From Pomphorhynchus laevis (lineage: Eukaryota; Acanthocephala; Palaeacanthocephala; Echinorhynchida; Pomphorhynchidae): a DNA stretch of 64,000 bases. The stretch covers positions 186,001 through 250,000 of the forward strand of contig WNNJ02001874.1 in NCBI GenBank assembly GCA_012934845.2. The letters run 5' to 3'. Of the stretch, positions 30,376 to 41,999 are shown in pieces; positions within the stretch are counted from its first letter, which is position 1, and each line of letters begins with the position of its first letter. Under the pieces are notes generated by a model that searched no databases, had not been told where the DNA came from, and saw only the letters and a list, made by a program, of their open reading frames with translations. A program made the position numbers and the translations under genes.

Positions 30376-33300
30376 ATGTTCAAGGAAGTTGAATTCAACA
30401 GAGATCACGGATACCTGGAAGGTCTTCTACGTGGATTTAAATTAGGAATCCTGACTACTGCCGAATATACTAATATTACAAGATGTAATACCCTCGATGA
30501 TTTAAAGCTTTGCTTGCAAAACAACAAAGGATATGGACCGCGCTTTTTATCTGATGAGCCTTCACCAATTGCTGTTTCTACTATTGAAACAGCACTTAGG
30601 GACAATTTGGTTACTCAATTTCGTACTTTAAGGAACAATGCTGTCGGGCAACTTGCTCGTTTCCTTGACTTAATCACTCATTCATATATGATCGACAATG
30701 TAATATTCCTGGTGACCGGAGCAATTCATCACAAGCAAGTCGGAGATCAACTTCACCGCTGTCACCCCCTAGGTGCTTTTGATCAGCTTGGCGCAATCAC
30801 TGTGGCCGATTCACCGTCATTGCTGTACAATGCTGTACTCGTCGACACACCTTTAGGTTTATATTTGTATATTTTTGATATTGTATGTGCATTATTCAAT
30901 TTCCTTAAGCGCCTTATTTTGCAAATTGTATTACGGAGAAAGATTTTGATGAGTCAAACATTGAAGTCGTTCGAAACACGCTGTTTAAGGTAATTAAATT
31001 TGCATTTTATTTGATAACTGAGCATATGACATGTAATTAATTTTAAAATATCAAATAATAATCGGTGAAACGATCCTTAAGTTCATCGATTAAATAAATA
31101 TAATCAGTGAGGGCGCATATTTTTTTGACTGTACATGGATTAAACAATATAAATAACTTGGTAAAAAAATATAATAACTTTAGAATTTTCATGAACCGAT
31201 TAATAGTGTATTAGAGTAAAGATCAAAATTTATCAAGAGCAGTGCAATGCTATTTGTTATCGGCTTCAAGCATCAACTCAACGTGCAACCGAGGCCGAAT
31301 ACATGCTAATACTTCCTTTGGTATTTTCTTGATTTACTTATTTAGTTTTTTCGTAAATTTAATATAAATAAACTGAATAAATTTATTTTAATTTGATTTA
31401 ATAAAACAGTCAAAATTGATTTGATTTTTCGTAAACTCTTAATTTACAAAATTAAGAACTACAAATCTTATTTTTTTCTTTATTTTACATATTTATTCCT
31501 AGATATATTCTAACGAATCAGCTCATTTTATTCGTAGATTGTTACCTGTAATTTCAGTTCTATTAACTGCAATATTGAGAACTTATTGGAAGTTTCGCAA
31601 TTTAAAAAATATTTAAGATCAAGTTTTAACTCATTTTTAACAACAAATTATTGTATAATTCTGTTTGTTAAAACAGAATACATATATCTTCATCGGTCTC
31701 CTTTATTCGATAATTTTTGAGATCGGCTTTATGCACATCTAATTGCTAATTTGTTCTATCGTTTTATGGAATGCTACTCATAATTTGCGGGATTTTATAG
31801 TAAACAAATAGTCAACTTTTATAGGTAATTTGATTTTATAGGATTTTATAGGTAACTTGCTCGTAAAATGAATCTTTAGATCAATTATTAACTGTTTATT
31901 AAATTATAAAATTCTTTCTTGAAACTTAATGTAGACGAATTTAAAATTTTATTGTAAACAGTTTTGTGTTATAGTCTTACATAGAAGCTTTTTCCAAATT
32001 TTGTATCGAGGAAGTTGGTGGAATCAGCGGTGATCTCATGAAAGAAATTCTTGCAGTGAGTTTACCTTGCGCATATTCTGTTTGATCATTTTTACATCGA
32101 CGTTAACAAAATAAAAAATCAAACACATTTCTATATCTAAACAAAAAAATATCTTCTTTAGTTTAAATCTTAAAATGTATTTAATAAAAATATAATTATT
32201 GCACTTTCAAATTTACCTGTAAGGTTAAGCATTTTGTAAAAAAGCTGTAAAAAGGTTATTTGTTCTGTGCTACCATGAGATTATAAAATATATCAAAAAT
32301 TACAATTAAAGGAAGAATACTATCATTTTATATTTTTTATATTAAATAAAAAACATGAATTTATTAATTTTTAATATACAAATAATTTTATATTTCATGA
32401 AAAAAATAAATAATTTTACACTTTTCAAAAAAAATACTTGTGAAAATTGAACAGTAAATGTTTGTCATAATTGCGTTAATTGTCAGTAAATTGTCATAAA
32501 TAGTTTTATATGACTGTGTAGCAACGAAGAACACTCATTTAAATATTTTTTTTAATAAAATTTAATGTTAAATTTAATATTATAATGCTATTTTTACAAA
32601 TAGATCAAATGTTTATAGATTCGTATCTTTGTTCATATATATGTTTGTTTATATATCTTTATAAATATCTATGTTTATATAATTACAAATATATTTTATA
32701 TATAAATATATAAATATATACAGATATATTTTAAATGTGTTTAAATATATAAACAAATATCTTTGTTTATAATAAAATAGTGGAAGATATTACTAATATT
32801 ATCATATTATAATATTATATTTATATTATTAATGTAATATAATATTATAATATTTATTTTATAATATTATATTTATATTATTAATGTTTATATTTATTGT
32901 ATATATATTGTGTATATTATATATATTATGGATTAAATGTATATACATCAAGGATTATCAATTATCAATCATCATGAATGTATCAATTAAATATATACAT
33001 CGATTTTTTTGTCATAAATTAAATAATTTCTTGTTTAATTTTTGTACTTTCAAATTGGTTTCTGGATGTGCTTGATTTTCTTAAGTAAATCCCAAATATA
33101 CGTACATTGAATAGATAAACTATTTCGATGAGGTCTGTCATATAGAATTTTTGTTAAACTTATTTGATTTAATTTAATTTCATACTTGTCTTTCTGTATT
33201 CGTTTTTTATTTAGTTTGAAGCTGATAGACGATGTTTTATAATAACCATAAATTCACTTTCAACTGAGCTTGCTAAAGAAGATCGGCTACAACTATATCC

Positions 33301-35921
33301 AAATTGTGGTGAGCTTTATCCTTATGGATTGTTTGATTTATGGCAGTGCGACGAATACGAGCAAATCAAGGGTGTTGCTGCGAACTTTCCAGTATGTTAG
33401 ATTGACAATATCAGATACATTACAATTCTCTTTAAGAAATATTTTAAAATGTTTGCTGAAGCCGGTGTTGGTCCAGGAGAGAAAACAATAGAAGATAAAT
33501 TTTTCGAAAAAGAGGTTTTTACTTACAATTTGTGGCTTAATGCATTTTTATTTAGTTACTACATTTTTGCCTAGTTATTTTCAAATTTATCAATTCTATA
33601 ATATTTTAATTTACGCAACGTTATATCAGCATTCCTGTGATTAAACTTTTGTAGAGAAAATTGTGAACTAGATTTTATCGATACATGAAAAATACGATAA
33701 TTCCGTTAATTCATACATGCATTTCTAGACCATATTAAAATGCAGATTTAAACCACAACCGTTTACCGTGGATGTTGATATAATCATTATCAACAAGTAA
33801 AATTTTCTATTTTAAAATCGTATTTTTCGGTATAGTATTTGGACAATGAAATACCAAAGTATCGTTTGCTTATTCTAAAATTTTATTATTCTTAGTTAAA
33901 AAAATTTCATTGACATCGTATCCATTTGTTCTTATTCCCAAGTATATACTTGGTATTTTATTCGATGTTCTTAACCAAGCCGCTCAAACCTTTTATGTCT
34001 AGAATTTGTTCAATTGTTTTATTTGAATAAACTTCCATAAGACAAGTACTGGAGCTTTCAAAAATTAATATGATTCATACTCTTTGTGGTGTTGCTATAA
34101 TTTATTATTTGCAATGTGCCACATCTAAACGTTTAGATTTGACTCACAGAATGTTCAAACAAGTGATATCGCTTATAATATCAAGATTTTAAATTTTTGA
34201 TTGTTTATCAAATAAGTAAATTTTTATAAAAGGATTAAATCAAGATATTGTGTAATTCGGCTTTTTAAATTTTATATCGAATTACGTTTTGGTGATATTA
34301 CTGTTACCTGTTTATTTTATTGGGTTACAAAGTTTTTTAGTTTCTGTCGATAAAATTTTAAGTTTTAAGAAAATAACTGTTAGTGCCCAATATCCATTTA
34401 AAAATTAAACTGTTTTTATAATTGACATGTCTCACACGAATGAGCACTTGGTTAATGTAACTTTTGAATTTATTATATAAACTTCATTTTTAAATTTCTG
34501 AGATAGTATAAGTTTGCACTAATTGAAGTAATAACATACCTTTTATATACTTATTTAAAATATGTTAGAACCACACTAACTATTATAGCTACCGTTTTTC
34601 TAGTTTTCAAATTCATGATTTTATTTTTTTATTCCCATTTACTCACAATTATTACTAATATGTTGTAATCTAAAAATATTTTTATTGTTTTTATCGTATT
34701 TTGTCTTTTGTTTTTATCTAAAATTAAATTTTGTATTTTTAAATACAAAATTTATAATGATTTTATTTTATTTATTAAGTTTTTTATATGAAACTTTAAA
34801 TATTTTGTTAGCGAATAAATAATCTTTTTTAATTTTAAATATTTTCTCATCTATTTGATCTGATTGTTTTTTTTATTTAATTCTGTTTATCTTGTTTTGC
34901 ATTTTATTATTAAAATAACCTTTTAATAATTTTTTCATCTTTTGATTTATAGTTTTATCTTTTGTAATAAATAATGTCTTTTTTAATTTTATTAAATAAT
35001 CGTAGGTTGTCGAATATTTGATAAAAATATTTTCTCATATATTTGATCTGATTGTTTTTTATTTAATTATGGTTATCTTGTTTTGCATTTTATTATTAAA
35101 ATAACCTTTTAATAATTTTTTCATCTTTTGATTTATAGTTTTATCTTTTGTAATAAATAATGTCTTTTTTAATTTTATTAAATAATCGTAGGTTGTCGAA
35201 TATTTGATAAAAATATTTTCTCATATATTTGATCTGATTGTTTTTTTATTTAATTATGGTTATCTTGTTTTGCATTTTATTATTAAAATAACCTTTTAAT
35301 AATTTTTTCATCTTTTGATTTATAGTTTTATCTTTTGTAATAAATAATGTATTTTTTAATTTTATTAAATAATCGTAGGTTGTCGAATATTTGATAAAAA
35401 TATTTTCTCATATATTTGATCTGATTGTTTTTTTATTTAATTATGGTTATCTTGTTTTGCATTTTATTATTAAAATAACCTTTTAATAATTTTTTCATCT
35501 TTTGTTTTATAGTTTATTTGAATAATATTAGATACAAATCGCATTTTGACATGTAGTAAAATTTTACAAAATTTGAGATTTAATAAAATGGTATCTTAAA
35601 CCTTTAATTAATATGTTGTAAATGTTCAAGTTGGAATTTTTTATCTAAATGAGATGCTATTTATAATTTCTAACATAATATTGTAGTGTATTTTTAACAA
35701 CAATATTTCATTTTTCAATTTTTTACATTAATCTGCTAACGTTGATAATTTTTTTCTAGGTCGAATTAAATCGAAATACATTCCTAACGCAATTTAATTT
35801 TGCCATTTTCTATGCATATTTGAAGTTAAAGGAACAGGAGATTCGAAATATTGTCTGGATTGCTGAGTGTATAGCGCAGAAGCAACGCTCCCGTATTGAT
35901 GATTATATTCCTATATTTTAG
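30376..35921 (+). CDS. ATP6V0D: V-type proton ATPase V0 subunit d, six exons
   Basis: Exons: 30376-30856, 30910-30989, 31975-32055, 33215-33391, 33437-33514, 35760-35921. All introns are GT-AG and the phases agree, giving 352 residues against about 350 in the family. Landmarks are [123 protein letters not shown] and the C-terminal IDDYIPIF. The subunit sits on the cytosolic side of the membrane V0 ring and couples it to the central stalk of V1, so the enzyme can acidify organelles. Introns are 53, 985, 1159, 45 and 2245 bp. The gene looks intact. The middle ([19 protein letters not shown]) differs from the usual GLARADDYEQVK, so this lineage is diverged. Confidence 0.93.
32610..32900. repeat. 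AT dinucleotide-rich tract in V-ATPase d intron 3
   Basis: Long interrupted runs of TATA, ATATAAATATAT and TAATATTATA occur. There is no coding or element signature. Confidence 0.7.
34820..35520 (+). repeat. ~187-bp tandem repeat, nearly four units, in V-ATPase d intron 5
   Basis: Units repeat with phase marks GATCTGATTG at about 34857, 35045, 35231 and 35418. They are nearly identical, differing mainly in T-run length and single bases, so amplification is recent. The last unit is partial. No CRISPR-like spacers: the whole unit repeats. Confidence 0.85.
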
Positions 35922-36754
35922 AATTTCGATTAAAACTAATTTATTTGTCATATAATTTTTTAAAATTTGAATTAGAATAACGCATTTAAAGCAGTTCGAA
36001 GTTGTTTTTGATTTGCCTGAATTAAAAAACCTTTTAAACTGTAGTGAATTAATTAATTGATAAATAAATAAATAAATAAATAAATTAATTAATTAATTAA
36101 GTGAATTTTTTAATTTATTTCTTTGCTCTTGTTTCGTTTTAAAAATAAAATACATTTTGAAAAATGTATTTGGCTAAATAATTTGTCAAGCAAACTTTGT
36201 ATTTAACTCTGTTTTTTTTGATAAAATTAGTTTCGATATTTTGATATAATAATTGACCATCGAAATTTAAAATGTTTTTTTTACTTACCGTGATCGGTTA
36301 TTTTTTAATGTATTGTGACCTTGACGAAATATAATTTATTTTAGTGAAAATCGTCTACAATTAAAATTCTTCACACAATTTGCTTTGTACAAAGGAAAGC
36401 ATATTCAATTGACTCAGATATCATCAGAAATGCTTTATATATTTAACAGCTTTTTTGATATCGAAATTTTAAAAAGCATTTGAAATGAATTTAAAAAATA
36501 AAATTAGGAAAGGTTTATGTAATTAATCTTGCATTTGTAGCAGCTCTGCCGTTTAATTGATTTAAAAAGTTAAATAAAAAATTGATTTTGTTATATAGAA
36601 AATTAATTAGAACTTTTCTAAAAATCGATTTTTTAACCGCTAGCTCAATTAATAGAGATTAAACTCTTCATGAAAAACAATAATAAAACATTACACTAAA
36701 ATACAAATCTGTTAAATAGTTAACTAACTTTATTTTATTAAAATCTAATTGCCA
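35922..36754. other. AT-rich intergenic DNA 3' of V-ATPase d
   Basis: A short (TAAA)n/(TTAA)n tract lies at 36058-36102 and otherwise AT-rich sequence. No gene recognised. The V-ATPase polyadenylation signal may be any of several AATAAA-like strings near 36145; I cannot choose. Confidence 0.5.
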
Positions 36755-37110
36755 ATAAAGCAGACGGGTCGAGTGATCGTCAGTCAACGTTAAAAAGACC
36801 GAAACATGAAACGTAGGTATATGATCAGTAGCTGATGAGGTCCACTAATACAAAAATGTATTGGTGGCTTATAGATACAATTAAAGCAACGTGGAATTCC
36901 ATCAAAAATTTCAATAGTAACAATGACTGCAAAGGTATATCAACTTACAATAAAATGTAGGTATTGGATCAGTAACTGATGATGTCCACCGATACTGAAA
37001 TGTAGCCTACTGATGTTGGCTTATAGATAGAATTAAAGCAACGCGCAGAATAAAGTAGTCATCAAAATTTTAATGTTAACAATGACTGCACAGGTTATCT
37101 CAACTTAAAA
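36755..37110 (+). repeat. Structured motif units A and B (hammerhead-like core)
   Basis: Unit A has GACC-GAAAC at 36797-36805 and CTGATGA-GGTCC at 36832-36843. Unit B starts about 160 bp on, lacks the GGACC-GAAAC half, and keeps CTGATGA (36976-36982). It also keeps a helix pairing GGTATTGG (36960-36967) with CCGATACT (36989-36996). Downstream, both share TTATAGATA...TTAAAGCAACG and AACAATGACTGC. A third unit is at 37845-38065 and a fourth at 41482-41535. Confidence 0.65.
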
Positions 37111-37124
37111 CAATACAATGCATT

Positions 37125-37440
37125 ATCAAATCAGCTAACTGAGTCTACGTATTTAATATAATTATAAAATAAACAAAACATAATAATGCTAAATCAAAAT
37201 TTAATAATTAAATAATAAAATTAATAATTGTTTTTAGATTTTCTATAATTTTAATCAAGTTAAAAAAAATAAAAATAAAAAATAAAAAATAAAATTTAAA
37301 ATAAACGTCATTTTTATGAATTGAGTAATAAATAACAGACGTTGTATCAGAATAAGAATTAGAGGTCATCAGGAGGAACTGCTATGCTATAAGGTTTCGG
37401 CCCCTAACTCCTCTACCAAGCATAGCAGCGGGGCCAAATA
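37125..37440 (+). repeat. Left arm of a ~310-bp inverted repeat
   Basis: This is the reverse complement of 40029-40329 with scattered mismatches and small indels. The inner end carries interleaved complementary segments GCTATGC, GGCCCC, GCATAGC and GGGGCC (37381-37434), an arrangement that can fold as an H-type pseudoknot. Confidence 0.8.
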
Positions 37441-37714
37441 CATGCTAATGATGTATTTCCTCTGAAATAACCATCTAGTATCCTATTCTAATGCAAAGTA
37501 TATTATTTATTATCCATCCATAAAAATTTGCAACTTAAGAGTTTAAATTTATTCTTTATATTATTGTGTTGATTTATATATTTTACTATTTTCTGCTTGA
37601 TGTTATTTTTATCGTAACCTTTAATTATTTAAATGTTTTTTATAAAGTTAATATCATTACATATTATAATGTTAAAATTTGAAAACAAACTATAGATGAC
37701 TAGTTTGACAATAG

Positions 37715-37750
37715 AATATGAAAACCTATTTGACAATAGGTTTTCATATT
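37715..37750. repeat. Perfect 16-bp palindrome, 4-nt loop
   Basis: Arms 37715-37730 and 37735-37750 are exact complements around TGAC. Confidence 0.8.
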
Positions 37751-37844
37751 ACAGATAAATCATTACCCTAACAACGCTGATTTAATATAAAATCAAAAAT
37801 GATTTCAATTAAATTTGCAAAATGTAAGACGAGTCTTTCATTAA

Positions 37845-38065
37845 AACGAAATGCCAAAAAAATCAGACGACTTGAATGATCGTCATCCAACGTTAAAAGG
37901 ACCGAAACGTAGGTATTGGATCAGTAGCTGATCAGGTCCACCAATATTGAAATGTAGCGTACTGCTGTTGGCTTGTAGATAGGATTAAAGCAGCGTGCAG
38001 AATAAAAATAGTCATCAATATTTCGACAGTAACAATGACTGCGCAGGTATATCAAGTTAAAATTA
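37845..38065 (+). repeat. Structured motif unit C
   Basis: GGACC (37899-37903) then GAAAC, GGTATTGG (37912-37919), CTGATCA, GGTCC (37935-37939) and CCAATATT (37941-37948). GGACC/GGTCC and GGTATTGG/CCAATATT are both complementary and interleaved. The hammerhead-type CTGATGA reads CTGATCA here, so this copy may be dead. Confidence 0.65.
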
Positions 38066-38518
38066 GGAAAAAACTATAGATGACTAGTTTGAGATACATG
38101 TATATTATTTTTTATTTTTTTTATAAATAAATTGATATTTATATATAAATTTATATTATATTTTTTCAAATCATGATATCTTCAAAGGTAAGCTAAGGGA
38201 TTCATATGTTTTGGTCTAGTTTGATAATAGTAATCGTTATGATAAATAGGTAGGTTATCGAAAGAGTTATCAAAAAGATACCTCAGCGTGGTAAGTTACA
38301 TCCATTGTTTGTTTTTCGATTAACCCACTTCATACATTTGGTAAATTTCTTTTTACATTTGGTAAATTATGAATTAGAAAAATTCAGTCAAAATAGAAAA
38401 AATTAGAAACATAAGGTTAAGAAATTCTGTAAAGAGAAAAGTAACCTTAGTGCAGGTAGTTGTTTTGCCGGATCCTTGTAATCCCACAAACATAATTATA
38501 TTCGGTTTTCCTTTCACT

Positions 38519-38655
38519 GGTTTCAGTGAAATTGTAATTTCACTGAAAATAGATTCAGAAAATTGTAATTTTCTGAATATGTTAACAGAGGCTATCGAAA
38601 TATCAATAAAATTTTCCTTTTTTTCTTTGATCCAGCTTTAATAATTATTTGTGTT
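38519..38655. repeat. Fold-back element relic with two small hairpins
   Basis: TTTCAGTGAAAT and its complement form a hairpin at 38519-38546, and a second lies at 38551-38574. The following sequence (GAGGCTATCGAAATATCAAT to TTTGATCCAGCTTTAATAAT) matches the right arm of the element at 16838-17054. Confidence 0.65.
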
Positions 38656-39189
38656 TGCTATCCATACCAATTAAATTATTATTTAAAAGTTTAATATTAA
38701 TATAATTATTGGATAATAATTTAAATAATTAATTTTAAGTTTAGTCTAATAACAATGCTGATGTAATCGAAATTGTTAGTCGAATCACCAAAAAAAGCTA
38801 AAGTTCTATAAGCGAATGTATATTATAATCTCCAAATATATAAAAAGATAATCTTCTTAAATATCTTATCTTAATCTCATTATCTTCTAATATATCTAAC
38901 AATTTTAACTAACTTTAGAATTTGTCATCAGAAAATGCATAGATGAAGCAATACGTATAGTTCATTCATTAAATATTACTCTAAGCACTCACTTTATAGT
39001 TTGTAAATTTAAAAATATTAAAACAATTGAAAATATATGCATTTTACATCATAATTTAGAGCAGAGGTGACCAACACTTTTCGTTGAAGCGTCAATTAAC
39101 TTTTCAGAGAATATCAAATGCACCAATTTTAATTGGCCATTCAATTTCAAATGCGCCGGTATTAATTCTACAAAAGATTTTTAGAATAG

Positions 39190-40008
39190 ACAAAAGGAAT
39201 AAATTTTCAAAATATAAATACATACGATTTTAGTACGCTTTATACAAATCTAGATTTAGTAGATATTAAAGAAGCGTTAGTAAAATTAATTAACCTTATA
39301 TTCGGAAAAGGATATACATATATATGTTATAATAATTATAACGCCTATCTAACAAAAATTAAACCATCAAGTAAATATAAATATATGGATAAAATTGAAT
39401 TAATAGAATCCTTAAATATTTTGATAAATCAAAATTATTTAAAAGTAGGGACATCTATATTTAGACAAGTAAAAGATGTTCCAATGGGTGGTAATAGTAG
39501 CCCAATTATAGCTGACTTGTTTTTAAGCTTTATAGAATATGAATTTGTTCATAACTGTGTAAAAACTAAATCTAAACAATATAAATATATGAAATATATG
39601 TTTCGATACATTGATGATATATGTGTATTTAATTCTAATAATTTTTATTCAATTAGTGAGCACATTTATCCAGAAAGCCTTATTCTTAACAAAACCAATA
39701 TTAATGATAAAGAAGGTGTATATCTAGATATGAACATTAAATTAACATTAACTAAAACTACTATTAATTTATATCGTAAAGATGACATATTTAAATTTAC
39801 AAGAAACATATTTTTGCATGAGCATTCATGCATACCATATAATATAAAATATAATACATTAAATAATGAAATTTTAAGAATTGCAACAATATGTAATGAT
39901 ATTGGCTTTCTTCAAAATCATTTAAATAATTTAATAGATACATATTTTAAACTAGTTACTATAATACTTTGTATTAGAATAAGATACTATATAATCAAAT
40001 TAAATTAA
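39190..40008 (+). pseudogene. Reverse transcriptase fragment, TLYTN / GGNSSPIIADLFL type
   Basis: The frame is open from just after the stop at 39187 to 40008. It contains TYDFSTLYTNLDLVDIKEAL (motif A), FRQVKDVPMGGNSSPIIADL (motif B), FRYIDDICVF (motif C), then LNKTNINDKEGVYLDMNI and LYRKDDIFKFTRN. The RYIDD active site and LYTN motif place it with Penelope-like or related RTs rather than LINEs. The N-terminal half and any nuclease are missing, and the end is frayed after CNDIGFLQNHLNN. Very AT-rich codons suggest long residence or an AT-biased family. Confidence 0.65.
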
Positions 40009-40028
40009 AGGAAATACGTCCTTAGCAC

Positions 40029-40329
40029 TTATTTGGCCCCGCTGCTATGTTGGGTAGAGGAGTTAGGGGCCGAAACCTGATAGCATAGCAGTTCATCCTG
40101 ATGACCTCTAATACTTATTCTCATACAACGTCTGTTATTTATTAGTCAATTCATAAATATAACGTTTATTTTAAATTTCAATTTTTTATTTTAACTTGAT
40201 TTAAATTATAGAAAATCTAAAAACAATTATTAATTTTATTATTTAATTATTAAATTTTGATTTAGCATTATTATGTTTTGTTTTGTTTATAATTATATTA
40301 AATACGTAGACTCAGTTAGCTGATTTGAT
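40029..40329 (-). repeat. Right arm of a ~310-bp inverted repeat
   Basis: This arm complements 37125-37440. Read on the + strand it holds GGCCCC, GCTATG, GGGGCC-GAAAC, CATAGC and, further on, CCTGATGACC. The complementary pairs are interleaved, as in the left arm. Confidence 0.8.
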
Positions 40330-40335
40330 TTGTTG

Positions 40336-41210
40336 CAAGAACCCACACATTTTTCGAATATTTGCCCTTTTCAATCAAAAATGTTAAAAAATATATAACT
40401 TTGTTTTCGTTAATAAGTAAAGTGTTCAAGCTAATTTTTGGAAATAATCGTAAAATAATTGAAAATTTTTATTAACAACTTTATAAGAAAAATCCTGTCT
40501 TTATTAAAAAGATAATGCGCCATCATGCATCGTCAAATGCGCAACATGTGACGCATGCGTCATGAGTTAGCCACCTCTGCTTTAGAGTATACTTTTTAAA
40601 AAATATTAAATTTGGTTTAACAACTAAAATTGTTTAATTAAATTACGGTAAACTAATAATCCGCATGCATAAGGCTAAGCTGTCGTTTCTGAAAACCCGT
40701 TAATGTAAAATTGTTAATAAAAACCTAATGATAATATATTAGTTTAAACCTCATAGTCGATATGTTTAGCCTAACATGTAGATGAACAGGTAGATAAATA
40801 TCTACTTACCTAACAATTAGATAAATACCGACTATCAAACAAGTAAATTAAAATTATTCGATATCTGCGTTAATATTTTATAAAAATTGGATATCTACTG
40901 GATGCAGAATAATTAAATGGCAGAATAATTAATTATTTAATATTGATTAAATATTTAATTAAAATAATATTTAATTATTTTAATTACTTAATTAAATGTG
41001 CTATTCATCATTACGTTCGTTCAGTTAGTAATCCCCATATACATTCTTAATTTTATTACAGCGTTTATAATATGTAATAATACTCACGCTGTAATTAGAT
41101 AGCTTACGTGACACAGTAGAATGATATTTTTGACCTTATTATTAATATCATACATCGATGCTTTACAAGGACAATGCTAAAATTATTTTTGACACACTTT
41201 GTGCTTTTGG
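40336..41210. other. AT-rich intergenic DNA
   Basis: No gene or element recognised. The stretch contains TTAATTAAATATT-type simple sequence at 40910-41000. Confidence 0.5.
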
Positions 41211-41613
41211 CAACCACACGAGGATAATATCAAAACCGACCAGTGAAGAATAGCGGCTCGTGTATGCAATATAATCACAATAGTAAAAAGACAGCTTACG
41301 GTTTACTGTCCAGTGACATTTCGTATAAAAACGGAATAAAAAATCGGTGTGTGGTGGATTCGAATTGCGAATAGTAGTTACCGCCCACACCAAATATAGA
41401 ACACATTAATTGTGTAATTTGGTATATAAGCCAAATATAAACCAGCATTTCGGCGACAAGGAATCAGCAAAAGCAGTAAAAGGACCGAAACACGAAATGT
41501 AGACGTGGGCTCACTGCTGATGAGGTCCACCCACGCTGATTGTAGTGTACAGTGATGCTGATAGGAATCAAACAACCACACGAGGATAATATCAAAACCG
41601 ACCAGTGAAGAAT
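41211..41613 (+). mobile_element. 362-bp unit bounded by 41-bp perfect direct repeats, carrying motif unit D
   Basis: The same 41 bp (starting CAACCACACGAGGATAATAT) occurs at 41211-41251 and 41573-41613. Between them lies unit D: GGACC (41482-41486), GAAAC, CGTGGG (41504-41509), CTGATGA (41517-41523), GGTCC (41524-41528), CCCACG (41530-41535). The size and the direct repeats recall retrozyme-type or pseudo-LTR units; the identity is not established. There is no coding capacity. Confidence 0.6.
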
Positions 41614-41999
41614 ATTTAATAATGTTATTACACTTATCTGTTCTATATTCTATCTGACGATCGAATTTTGCAACGTGGATTTATAGGTGAATATTTATTT
41701 GGTGCATTCTAAGTCCATTTCAATAGATTTTCCGTATATTGCACAAGCTGTGCTTGCTGCCACTTGGGTTTTATCTGCTGACTGCATTTATTCACAATAC
41801 ACGAATTACGCTCAACTATTAACCTTTTTTCATCTGCTGAAATCTTTCAACATTACCGTGAACTCACCATTAACCAATCTTCCAAAACATAATCACTCCG
41901 TCTTCCGTGAGTACGGTGCAACGAATGAGATTCAATGGTCACTCTCAACTTATTTGCATTCGTACCAAAAGAGAAATACAAGAACGGAAGTCGTTAAGG
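41614..41999. other. Unassigned DNA
   Basis: A 114-codon frame crosses this stretch (41687-42031), but it has no recognisable motif and its end lies inside a LINE relic. I treat it as chance. Confidence 0.4.

Larger units (their letters stand above)
36755..40335 (+). mobile_element. Penelope-like-type retroelement relic with inverted terminal blocks
   Basis: The parts are: two tandem structured-motif units (36755-37110), an inverted-repeat arm (37125-37440), another motif unit (37845-38065), an RT fragment (39190-40008) and the opposite arm (40029-40329). Penelope-like elements are known for pseudo-LTRs in direct or inverted order, a TLYTN-type RT and hammerhead ribozyme motifs. The combination seen here suits that class, but no GIY-YIG nuclease was found and the assignment stays tentative. 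A fold-back relic at 38519-38655 lies inside. Confidence 0.5.

Noticed and set aside
32884-33075. 63-codon open frame in V-ATPase d intron 3
   Set aside because: An AT-repeat translation without motif, inside an intron of a well-supported gene.
34820-35520. CRISPR-like periodic repeats
   Set aside because: The entire 187-bp unit repeats with no unique spacers, in a eukaryotic intron. It is a minisatellite.
36797-36843. Calling the motif a standard hammerhead ribozyme
   Set aside because: The two core strands occur in permuted order with too little sequence between GAAAC and CTGATGA for both stem III and stem I, so I report it only as hammerhead-like.
39190-40008. Telomerase or retrovirus-type RT
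   Set aside because: RYIDD with TLYTN and GGNSSPIIADL fits neither telomerase nor retroviral motifs, and no protease, integrase or RNase H is present.
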